A DNA stretch of 12,766 bases from CAZPAV01 sp964584755 (GTDB lineage: Bacteria; Actinomycetota; Acidimicrobiia; Spongiisociales; UBA5794). The position numbers and the translations under genes were made by a program. Shown piece by piece: positions 6,601-11,815 of the stretch (position 1 is the first letter of the stretch; each line of letters starts with the position of its first letter). The notes under the pieces are model-generated. The model did no database searches. It was not told where the DNA came from and saw only the letters and a program-made list of their open reading frames with translations. The stretch spans positions 1-12,766 of the forward strand of contig CAZPAV010000061.1 of assembly GCA_964584755.1 (NCBI GenBank). Reading direction: 5' to 3'.

Positions 6601-8028
6601 TCAGCGCCTCGGCACGCCGGAGGCGACCGCTCCCACCTGGTGGAGCTTCATGAGGTTCGTCGATGCACGCCGGTTCGGGGGGATCCCGGCCACCATCACC
6701 ACCCCCTCCCCCGGCTCGGCGAGGCCCGCCTCGCGCAGGTACTCCTCGGCGTAGGCGATCATCTCGTCGGTGGAGGAGACGCGCCGGAAGCGCCGCGGGG
6801 TGACCCCGCCGTAGATCGCCATCCGGCAGTAGGTACGCTCGTCCGGCGTGAAGGCGTACACGTCGGCGTGGGGCCGGTACTTCGAGATGAGCCGGGCCGT
6901 CGCGCCCGACTCGGTGAAGGCGACGATGGTGCGCAGGTCGAGCCGGTCGGCGGTGTCCACCGAGGCCTCCGCGGTGGCCGAGGCGAACCGGGAGCGGTCG
7001 GCGAGGAGCGACACGTCCGACGCCCGGCCGTAGTCGGGGCTCGCCTCCGCCTCCCGACAGATCGTGTCCATGGCGCGCACCGCCCGGATGGGATACCGGC
7101 CCACCGCCGTCTCCGCGGAGAGCATGACCGCGTCGGTCCCGTCGAGCACGGACCGGTAGACGTCGGTGACCTCCGCCCGGGTGGGCCGGGGCGACACCGT
7201 CATCGACTCGAGCATCTCGGTGGCGGTGATCGACACCTTCCCCGCGGCGTTCGTGAGCCGGAGGATCTCCACCTGGGCCCGGGGCACCCGCTCCAGGGAG
7301 AGCTCCACCCCGAGGTCCCCCCGGGCCACCATGGCTCCGTGCGCCTCCTCGAGGATGTCGGGGAGGTGGGCGTACCCGAGGGCGGACTCGATCTTGGCGA
7401 TGACCGGCAGGTCGCCGATGACGGGACGCACCCCGCGGATGTCGGCGGCCGAGGCGACGAAGGACATGGCGAGGTAGTCGAAGCCCAGCTCCATCCCGAA
7501 GGCGATGTCGGCCCGGTCCTTCTCGGTGATGACGGGGATGGAGGTGCGGACGCCCGGGAACGCCACGCCCTTGTGGTCCCCGACGGGACCTCCGGTCTCC
7601 ACCCGGGCGACGACCCGGTCGTCGTGGACCTCCTCCACCTCGAGGGTGACGAGCCCGTCGGCGAGGAGGATCTTCGCCCCCTCCTCGAGGTGGACCCGGT
7701 CGAGGTAGGCGACGTGGAGCCGGCGGCCGTCGCCCTCCCCCTCCCCGGGGAGGAGCTCCACCCGCTCTCCCGCCTCGAGGAGGACGCCGCCGTCGGGGAA
7801 GGTCCCCACCCGCACCTTGGGGCCCTGCACGTCCTGGAGGAGAGCCACCGCCACGTTCCGCTCCCGCGCCGCGGCCCGCACCCAGGCGAAACGGCGCCGG
7901 TGCTCCTCCCGGGTGCCGTGGGAGAAGTTGAGACGGGCCACGTTCATCCCGGCGTCCACGAGCTCCCCGATCCTCTCCGGGGCGTCGACGGCGGGACCGA
8001 GGGTGGCGATGATCTTCGTCTTGCGCAC
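6601..8028 (-). CDS. pyk: Pyruvate kinase
   Basis: Catalyses phosphoenolpyruvate + ADP to pyruvate + ATP, the last step of glycolysis, in the cytosol. The length of 475 aa is normal for bacterial enzymes. Seen: TKIIATLGP at the N-terminus, ARLNFSHG (31-38) with R32, N34, S36 and H37, LLQDVQGPKVRVG (64-75), VIAKIE with catalytic K212 and E213, MVARGDLGVE (233-242), the ITATEML loop (267-273) with T270, and RPTRAE plus LDGTDAVML (281-303). Residues from about 340 form the C-terminal domain. Oddities: ATQMLESM reads ATEMLESM (Q to E at 271), and the usual SDVANAV is TDVYRSV. The GTG at 8028 gives the exact family N-terminus and has TAGGCT 6 nt before it, so a leaderless start is likely. It is divergent from the ABC lipoprotein gene and convergent with the second VanW gene. 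Confidence 0.95.
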   Translation of the reverse strand: MRKTKIIATLGPAVDAPERIGELVDAGMNVARLNFSHGTREEHRRRFAWVRAAARERNVAVALLQDVQGPKVRVGTFPDGGVLLEAGERVELLPGEGEGDGRRLHVAYLDRVHLEEGAKILLADGLVTLEVEEVHDDRVVARVETGGPVGDHKGVAFPGVRTSIPVITEKDRADIAFGMELGFDYLAMSFVASAADIRGVRPVIGDLPVIAKIESALGYAHLPDILEEAHGAMVARGDLGVELSLERVPRAQVEILRLTNAAGKVSITATEMLESMTVSPRPTRAEVTDVYRSVLDGTDAVMLSAETAVGRYPIRAVRAMDTICREAEASPDYGRASDVSLLADRSRFASATAEASVDTADRLDLRTIVAFTESGATARLISKYRPHADVYAFTPDERTYCRMAIYGGVTPRRFRRVSSTDEMIAYAEEYLREAGLAEPGEGVVMVAGIPPNRRASTNLMKLHQVGAVASGVPRR

Positions 8029-8034
8029 CCCGCC

Positions 8035-8040
8035 AGCCTA
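8035..8040 (-). promoter_or_regulatory. -10-like element TAGGCT for pyk
   Basis: TAGGCT on the minus strand ends 6 nt before the GTG at 8028, with no Shine-Dalgarno between. The same hexamer at the same distance precedes the PIG-L gene at 10984, which supports a shared leaderless promoter type. Confidence 0.5.
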
Positions 8041-8106
8041 TCCGCCGGCCGGGCGTCGGGCCGCGCGCCGAGCCGGGCTCCTCGTGCGCGGCGGCGCCGG
8101 GACGAG

Positions 8107-8112
8107 TAGCCT
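8107..8112 (+). promoter_or_regulatory. -10-like element TAGCCT for the ABC lipoprotein gene
   Basis: TAGCCT fits the TAGnnT pattern of this window. The predicted start near 8119 gives a leader of about 40 nt that holds a stem-loop and a strong Shine-Dalgarno. It lies in the 131-bp divergent region with pyk. No -35 consensus is clear. Confidence 0.4.
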
Positions 8113-8121
8113 CGGGGCCCC

Positions 8122-8137
8122 CTCGCCTCCGGGCGAG
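8122..8137 (+). promoter_or_regulatory. 5'-leader stem-loop with a UNCG-type tetraloop
   Basis: CTCGCC and GGCGAG pair perfectly around TCCG, giving C(UCCG)G in RNA, the extra-stable cUNCGg tetraloop class. It would begin within a few nt of the predicted 5' end and finishes 11 nt before the Shine-Dalgarno. A competing 6-bp pairing (8121-8126 with 8141-8146) is possible. Protection of the 5' end from decay is inferred. Confidence 0.4.
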
Positions 8138-8148
8138 CGAGCGAGGCG

Positions 8149-8157
8149 AAAGGAAGG
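8149..8157 (+). promoter_or_regulatory. Strong Shine-Dalgarno for the ABC lipoprotein gene
   Basis: AAAGGAAGG lies immediately before the ATG at 8160 and is the strongest ribosome binding site in the window. It contrasts with the leaderless neighbours and fits high-level production of a binding protein. Confidence 0.6.
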
Positions 8158-8159
8158 TC

Positions 8160-8948
8160 ATGCGTAGGACGAAGAAGTTCCTCGTGCTCGTCGCCGCCGT
8201 CGCGATCGTCGCCACGGCGTGCAGCTCGAGCAGCAGCTCCACCGGCGGAGACCTCGGCGGGAAGACGATCAAGGTCGCCGTGGAGAACGCCTACCCGCCG
8301 TACAACTTCATCCCCGAGGGCGCCACGTCGGGCCAGGGATGGGACTACGACGCCTGGAACGAGATCTGCAAGCGGCTGAACTGCAAGGCCGAGTTCGTCG
8401 AGGCGGGCTGGCCCGCGGTCATCGAGGAGACGGGGCAGGGCCGCTATGACGTGGCCGCCGACGGCATCTCGATCACCGAGGACCGCAAGCAGGTGGTCGA
8501 CTTCTCGGATCCCTACATGGTGATCGAGCAGAAGCTCATGGTCCGGAAGGACGAGAGCCGCTTCAGCACCGTGGAGGAGTTCAAGGCCGGGGACTACAAG
8601 CTCGGCACCCAGGTAGGGACGACGAACTACGAGTTGGGCGTCAAGCTCGTCGGCGACCAGCGGATCGACGCGTTCGATCAGTTCGGCCTCGCCGTCCAGG
8701 CGCTCATCGCCGGTGACGTGGACGCGGTGATCATCGACGACACCGCCGGTCAGGGGTACAAGGGCGCCAACGCCGACAAGGTGAAGCTCCTCGACGAGGC
8801 CCTCCAGAGCGATCCGCTCGGGTTCATCTTCCCCAAGGGCAGCGACCTCGTCGACAAGGTGAACGCCGTGCTGGCGGACATGAAGAAGGACGGGACGCTG
8901 GACAAGCTCGCCGAGAAGTGGTTCGTGGAGTTCAAGCCCGAGGGCTGA
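8160..8948 (+). CDS. Amino-acid ABC transporter substrate-binding lipoprotein (SBP_bac_3 family)
   Basis: 262 aa. Seen: a basic start, a hydrophobic signal segment (about residues 7-20) and a lipobox ending ATAC with C21 as the predicted lipidated residue (the -3 alanine is atypical), then a serine-rich linker and the SBP_bac_3 domain from about residue 36. Family motifs include NAYPPYNF (43-50), DGISITEDR (101-109), VDFSDPYM (113-120), GTQVGTT (149-155) and DAVIIDD (188-194). R109 and D193-D194 lie where ligand contacts are usual for polar amino acids, but the exact substrate cannot be read. C70 and C75 could form a disulfide after export. It acts on the outer face of the membrane, delivering ligand to the permease encoded next, after an intercistronic hairpin. 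No ATPase gene is in the window. Confidence 0.9.
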   Translation: MRRTKKFLVLVAAVAIVATACSSSSSSTGGDLGGKTIKVAVENAYPPYNFIPEGATSGQGWDYDAWNEICKRLNCKAEFVEAGWPAVIEETGQGRYDVAADGISITEDRKQVVDFSDPYMVIEQKLMVRKDESRFSTVEEFKAGDYKLGTQVGTTNYELGVKLVGDQRIDAFDQFGLAVQALIAGDVDAVIIDDTAGQGYKGANADKVKLLDEALQSDPLGFIFPKGSDLVDKVNAVLADMKKDGTLDKLAEKWFVEFKPEG

Positions 8949-8962
8949 CCCTCCGCGACGCT

Positions 8963-9011
8963 CCGACGAACCGACGGTGCCGGATCCGCGGATCCGGCAC
9001 CGTCGCGTCGG
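8963..9011 (+). promoter_or_regulatory. 49-nt hairpin between binding-protein and permease genes
   Basis: Positions 8972-9005 are a perfect 34-nt palindrome (17-nt arms, centred on CCGCGG). Flanking CCGACG (8963-8968) pairs with CGTCGG (9006-9011) across a 3-nt bulge, for up to 23 pairs. No U-tract follows. It starts 14 nt after the lipoprotein stop codon. Likely roles are partial termination or 3'-end protection of the binding-protein mRNA. As a DNA dyad it could also be an operator. Confidence 0.6.
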
Positions 9012-9060
9012 TGTGCAGCGTGTCGCCGGATCTGCCAACCTCCTGCGCGTGTCGGGCGAG

Positions 9061-9065
9061 AGGAG
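9061..9065 (+). promoter_or_regulatory. Shine-Dalgarno for the permease gene
   Basis: AGGAG within GAGAGGAG, with a 6-nt spacer to the ATG at 9072, a near-optimal arrangement. It supports this start, which begins a hydrophilic N-terminus before the first membrane segment. Confidence 0.6.
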
Positions 9066-9071
9066 CGCAGC

Positions 9072-9866
9072 ATGGAGATCCTGAGCGACACGACCGTCGA
9101 GCCGGGTCCACCGGGGAGCGCCGGACTGGACTGGTCGGGGTTCCCGTGGTGGCTCGTCGGGATCGGGTTGACCCTGGCGATCATCGCCTTCCAGATCCTC
9201 ACCCGGGAGAAGTGGCGCCAGGGTTTCGTGTTCATCCGCCAGGGGTTCGTCCTCACCCTGGGGATCACCGCCGCGGCGTTCGTCCTCGCCACCTTCTTCG
9301 GGCTGTTCATCGCGCTGGGGCGTCTCTCCAAGCGCACCGTCTGGCGCCAGCTCGCCATGTACTACATCGAGCTCATCCGGGGTCTCCCCGTGATCGTGAC
9401 GATCTTCCTCATCGCCCTCGTCGTCATCCCCATGATCTCCGACGCCCTCCACTCCCCCAAGCCCAGTCAGGCGATCCGGGCGGTGGTGGCGCTCTCGATC
9501 ATCTACGCGGCGTTCATCGCCGAGGTGTTCCGGGCCGGGATCGAGTCGATCCCCTCCGGTCAGCGCGAGGCCGGAGAGTCGGTGGGGTTGACGAAACGCC
9601 AGGTGATGCGCCTCGTGATCCTCCCTCAGGCGATCCGGAACATCATGCCGGCGCTGGGCAACGACCTCATCTCGCTGCTCAAGGACTCCTCCCTCGCCTC
9701 CATCATCGCGGCCCGTGAGCTGACGCAGATGACGCGACTGTGGACGGGGAGCAGCTTCCAGTTCCGGGCCGGGTACCTGACGCTCACCGCGTTCTACCTG
9801 TCGCTCACCGTCGCCCTCAGCCTGCTCCTGCGGTGGTACGAGCGGCGCATCGCGGTGCCGCACTGA
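9072..9866 (+). CDS. Amino-acid ABC transporter permease (HisM/GlnP type)
   Basis: 264 aa integral membrane protein of the polar amino-acid uptake family. Seen: hydrophobic segments at about residues 26-43, 60-83, 105-121, 135-155 and 234-254; the RGLPVIV stretch at 103-109; and the EAA loop at 164-187 (EAGESVG, then LPQA), which docks the ATPase. DLISLLKDSSLASII (198-212) is also typical of the family. The soluble N-terminal tail of about 25 residues is longer than in many relatives. It would form the channel for substrate delivered by the lipoprotein encoded upstream. The gene for the ATP-binding subunit normally found beside such genes is absent: the next gene, 32 bp on, encodes an unrelated VOC protein with its own -10-like element. 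A separately encoded or shared ATPase is inferred. Confidence 0.92.
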   Translation: MEILSDTTVEPGPPGSAGLDWSGFPWWLVGIGLTLAIIAFQILTREKWRQGFVFIRQGFVLTLGITAAAFVLATFFGLFIALGRLSKRTVWRQLAMYYIELIRGLPVIVTIFLIALVVIPMISDALHSPKPSQAIRAVVALSIIYAAFIAEVFRAGIESIPSGQREAGESVGLTKRQVMRLVILPQAIRNIMPALGNDLISLLKDSSLASIIAARELTQMTRLWTGSSFQFRAGYLTLTAFYLSLTVALSLLLRWYERRIAVPH

Positions 9867-9883
9867 CCGGTCTCGGGGGGCGG

Positions 9884-9889
9884 TAGGCT
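9884..9889 (+). promoter_or_regulatory. -10-like element TAGGCT for the VOC/cofC genes
   Basis: TAGGCT ends 9 nt before the ATG at 9899, with no Shine-Dalgarno. The predicted leader is 0-3 nt. It would drive the overlapping VOC and cofC genes independently of the transporter. Confidence 0.45.
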
Positions 9890-9898
9890 CCGGCGACC

Positions 9899-10387
9899 AT
9901 GGATCCGACCATCGACCACGTCCTCGACGGCCTCGTGGAGCGCCTCGACCACGTCTCGGTGGCGGTGTGGGACATCGCCCGTGCCGCCCCGTTCGCCGGT
10001 CTGCTCGGGGGGCGGTTCCGGGAGGGCGGCCTGAGCTTCGGACGGGACTTCCGCTGGGTCCAGTGGGATCTGCCGAACGGGAAGCTCGAGATGATCCAGC
10101 CGGTGGACGGACGGGACGACGATCACTTCCTCGTCCGCTTCCTCCGCTCTCGCGGGGAGGGCGTGCACCATCTCACCCTCAAGGTGACGGACCTCGCCGA
10201 GGCGGTCGAACGGGCCCGCGCCGCCGGCTTCCGGGTCGTCGGCGAGCGCCGCGCCTCCCCCAACTGGCGGGAGGCGTTCGTGCATCCCCGCTCCGCCTGC
10301 GGGGTCCTCGTCCAGCTCGCCGAGTGGCGGGACGGGCCGCCACCGCCGCGCCGCACCCTCGCCGAGGCCCTCGCCGAGGCGCCGTGA
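9899..10387 (+). CDS. VOC-superfamily (glyoxalase/epimerase-fold) protein
   Basis: 162 aa with two beta-alpha-beta-beta-beta units typical of the vicinal oxygen chelate fold. Seen: LDHVSVAV (16-23) with H18, GKLEMIQP (61-68) with E64, GVHHLTLKV (88-96) with H90/H91, and GVLVQL (135-140) at the end of the second unit. These align with the metal-ligand positions of methylmalonyl-CoA epimerase-like proteins. The last ligand, usually glutamate in a vLxEL motif, is glutamine here (Q139), so metal binding may be altered and the reaction is not assignable. The C-terminal tail repeats LAEA, encoded by an imperfect direct repeat. The stop overlaps the cofC start (GTGA), so the two are probably translated together. 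A link to F420 metabolism is only contextual. Confidence 0.75.
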   Translation: MDPTIDHVLDGLVERLDHVSVAVWDIARAAPFAGLLGGRFREGGLSFGRDFRWVQWDLPNGKLEMIQPVDGRDDDHFLVRFLRSRGEGVHHLTLKVTDLAEAVERARAAGFRVVGERRASPNWREAFVHPRSACGVLVQLAEWRDGPPPPRRTLAEALAEAP

Positions 10388-10974
10388 CCCTCCTCGTGGG
10401 GGTGCCGATCCGCGCCTTCGACGGCATGGTCCGGCTCGCCCCGGTCCTCGACCGCCCCCGGCGCCGCCGCCTCGTGGCCCGGCTCGCCGCCCGGACCTTG
10501 GAGGTGGCGCGGGCCGCCGGGTGCGCCGTGGCGGTCGTCACCGGCGACCCCGAGGTGGCGGCCTGGGCGGAGACCCGCCACGTCCGGGTCGTGGTCGAGC
10601 CCGCCGGCGGTGGTCTCGACGGTGCGGCGGCGGCGCTCGTCGCCGCGGCGAGCCCCCCCTGGGCGGTGGTGCACGCCGACCTGCCGCTCCTCGGCGTCCC
10701 CGACCTGGTGGCGGTCGCCCGGGAGGCGGCGATCGCCACCGTGCTGGCTCCGTCCCGTGACGGGGGGACGAGCGTGGTCGCCTCGACGCTCCCCGGCTTC
10801 CCGTTCGCCTACGGCCCGGGGAGCTTCGCCCGGCATCTCGCCGCCTGTCCCGGACCCCGCCGGGTGCTGGTGCGCCCCGGCCTCGCCTTCGATCTCGACC
10901 GGCCCGCCGACCTCGCCGCCGCGGAGCGGCTCGGGATCCTCTCCGCGGCGCCCGCCGGCGACGGCGGGTCGTAG
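10384..10974 (+). CDS. cofC: CofC/FbiD-like guanylyltransferase of F420 biosynthesis (divergent)
   Basis: 196 aa. CofC/FbiD transfers a nucleotide from GTP to 2-phospho-L-lactate or phosphoenolpyruvate, giving the activated precursor of coenzyme F420. Seen: LLVGVPIRAF at the N-terminus, VHADLPLL (96-103) with likely metal ligand D99, LAPSRDGGTSVV (121-132) in place of the family GTGTNAL loop, AYGPGSFARHL (142-152), and FDLDRPADL (169-177). The C-terminal motifs fit CofC better than other nucleotidyltransferases. The family's N-terminal lysines (VPxK and the following AKSRL) are R10 and GMVRL here, and the loop asparagine is serine. It may therefore be a divergent enzyme or a paralogue with another substrate. 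The GTG start overlaps the preceding TGA by 4 nt, with GAGG just upstream. The TAG stop lies inside the next promoter. Confidence 0.75.
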   Translation: MTLLVGVPIRAFDGMVRLAPVLDRPRRRRLVARLAARTLEVARAAGCAVAVVTGDPEVAAWAETRHVRVVVEPAGGGLDGAAAALVAAASPPWAVVHADLPLLGVPDLVAVAREAAIATVLAPSRDGGTSVVASTLPGFPFAYGPGSFARHLAACPGPRRVLVRPGLAFDLDRPADLAAAERLGILSAAPAGDGGS

Positions 10975-10977
10975 GCT
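10972..10977 (+). promoter_or_regulatory. -10-like element TAGGCT overlapping the cofC stop codon
   Basis: The TAG stop of cofC is the first three bases of TAGGCT, which ends 6 nt before the ATG at 10984. The spacing equals that at pyk, mca and the nuclease gene. No Shine-Dalgarno precedes the ATG (spacer CGGGGG), so leaderless expression is inferred. Confidence 0.45.
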
Positions 10978-10983
10978 CGGGGG

Positions 10984-11736
10984 ATGGACGCCGACCTCTA
11001 CGACGCGCTCGCCGGCCCCCCGCCCCCCCTGGCGGTGCCCGGTCGGGCGCTCGCCGTCGGGGCCCATCCCGACGACGTGGAGTTCGGCGCCGGCGCCACC
11101 CTGGCCCGCTGGGCGGCGGCGGGCTGCACGGTGACGCTGGCGGTGGTGACCGACGGGGCGAAGGGAAGCTGGGATCCGGGCCAGGATCCCGCCGAGCTGG
11201 CGGCGCGTCGCGCCGCCGAGCAGGCCGCCGCGGCGGAGACCCTCGGGGTCGCCGAGGTGGTCCGTCTCGAGTACCCGGACGGGGAGCTCGAGCCCTCCCT
11301 CGAGCTGCGGGCGGCGGTGTGCCGGCTCGTGCGCCGCCACCGGCCCGACGTGCTCCTCTCCCACGATCCCTGGGAGCGGTACCAGCTCCACCCGGACCAT
11401 CGGGCGACCGGCTTCGCCGCGGTCGACGGGGTCGTCGCCGCCCGGGACCCGCTCTTCTTCCCCGAGCAGGAGCTCCCGGCGCATCGACCGGCGGCGATCC
11501 TGCTGTGGTCCGCGGACGAGCCCGACCACGCCGAGCCGGCCTCCGCGGCGTTCCTGGAGCGGAAGGTGGCGGCGCTCCTCTGCCACACCTCCCAGGGCAC
11601 GACGACGATGGGTGGAGCCGAGCGGGACGAGGCGGCGGCGACGACGTTTCGCCGCCGCGTCCGCGAGTGGGCCCGCGCCTGCGGGGAGCGGCTCGGCACC
11701 GGTCCCGCCGAGGTCTTCAAGCGCCTCACGCCCTGA
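10984..11736 (+). CDS. PIG-L (LmbE-like) zinc deacetylase, substrate unknown
   Basis: 250 aa of the PIG-L fold, whose members remove acetyl groups from N-acetylglucosamine-type substrates using zinc. Seen: GAHPDDVEFGAGATL (26-40) giving zinc ligands H28 and D31 with D30 as general base, VVTDGAKGSWDP (54-65), DPWERYQLHPDH (128-139) giving H139, and a C-terminal HTSQ stretch (201-204). The AHPDDVEFG version is nearer the BshB1-like branch than MshB or Mca, so the mycothiol pathway step is not assigned. It is the second PIG-L protein in the window and is only distantly like Mca. The ATG at 10984 is 9 nt after the cofC stop. Sharing a substrate or pathway with cofC is not supported by the sequence. 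Confidence 0.85.
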   Translation: MDADLYDALAGPPPPLAVPGRALAVGAHPDDVEFGAGATLARWAAAGCTVTLAVVTDGAKGSWDPGQDPAELAARRAAEQAAAAETLGVAEVVRLEYPDGELEPSLELRAAVCRLVRRHRPDVLLSHDPWERYQLHPDHRATGFAAVDGVVAARDPLFFPEQELPAHRPAAILLWSADEPDHAEPASAAFLERKVAALLCHTSQGTTTMGGAERDEAAATTFRRRVREWARACGERLGTGPAEVFKRLTP

Positions 11737-11742
11737 CGCGCC

Positions 11743-11762
11743 GTCCCGCGACGCCCGCGGAC
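11743..11762 (+). terminator. Possible hairpin after the PIG-L gene
   Basis: GTCC-GCG (with one bulged C) pairs with CGCGGAC around a 5-nt loop, 7 nt after the stop codon and just before the next -10-like element. No U-tract follows. It is a weak call, since GC-rich spacers often fold by chance. Confidence 0.25.
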
Positions 11763-11765
11763 GCG

Positions 11766-11771
11766 TAGGAT
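11766..11771 (+). promoter_or_regulatory. -10-like element TAGGAT before the leader ORF
   Basis: TAGGAT ends 8 nt before a GTG (11780) and 11 nt before an ATG (11783), both in the frame of a short ORF. The predicted transcript start is at about 11778-11780. Confidence 0.35.
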
Positions 11772-11782
11772 GCCCTCCGGTG

Positions 11783-11815
11783 ATGGGGCTCACCGTGACC
11801 GTCCCTCGGGACTGA
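11783..11815 (+). CDS. Possible 10-aa leader peptide overlapping the next start
   Basis: ATG at 11783 (or GTG at 11780, one codon longer) opens a frame encoding MGLTVTVPRD. It ends at a TGA whose last base is the A of the next gene's ATG (TGATG). The position just after a -10-like hexamer suggests leaderless translation of the peptide, with re-initiation on the main gene. It could be coincidence in open GC-rich sequence. Confidence 0.25.
   Translation: MGLTVTVPRD

Noticed and set aside
8949..9071. A separate promoter for the permease gene
   Set aside because: No TAnnnT element with suitable spacing stands out. The long hairpin and the Shine-Dalgarno explain the spacer better.
10355..10380. 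Short direct repeat at the end of the VOC gene
   Set aside because: It encodes a repeated Leu-Ala-Glu-Ala and is within what GC-rich alanine-rich coding sequence produces by chance.
10984..11736. Assigning the second PIG-L protein as MshB
   Set aside because: Its AHPDDVEFG motif and overall layout are nearer the BshB1-like branch. Motif reading alone cannot assign the substrate.
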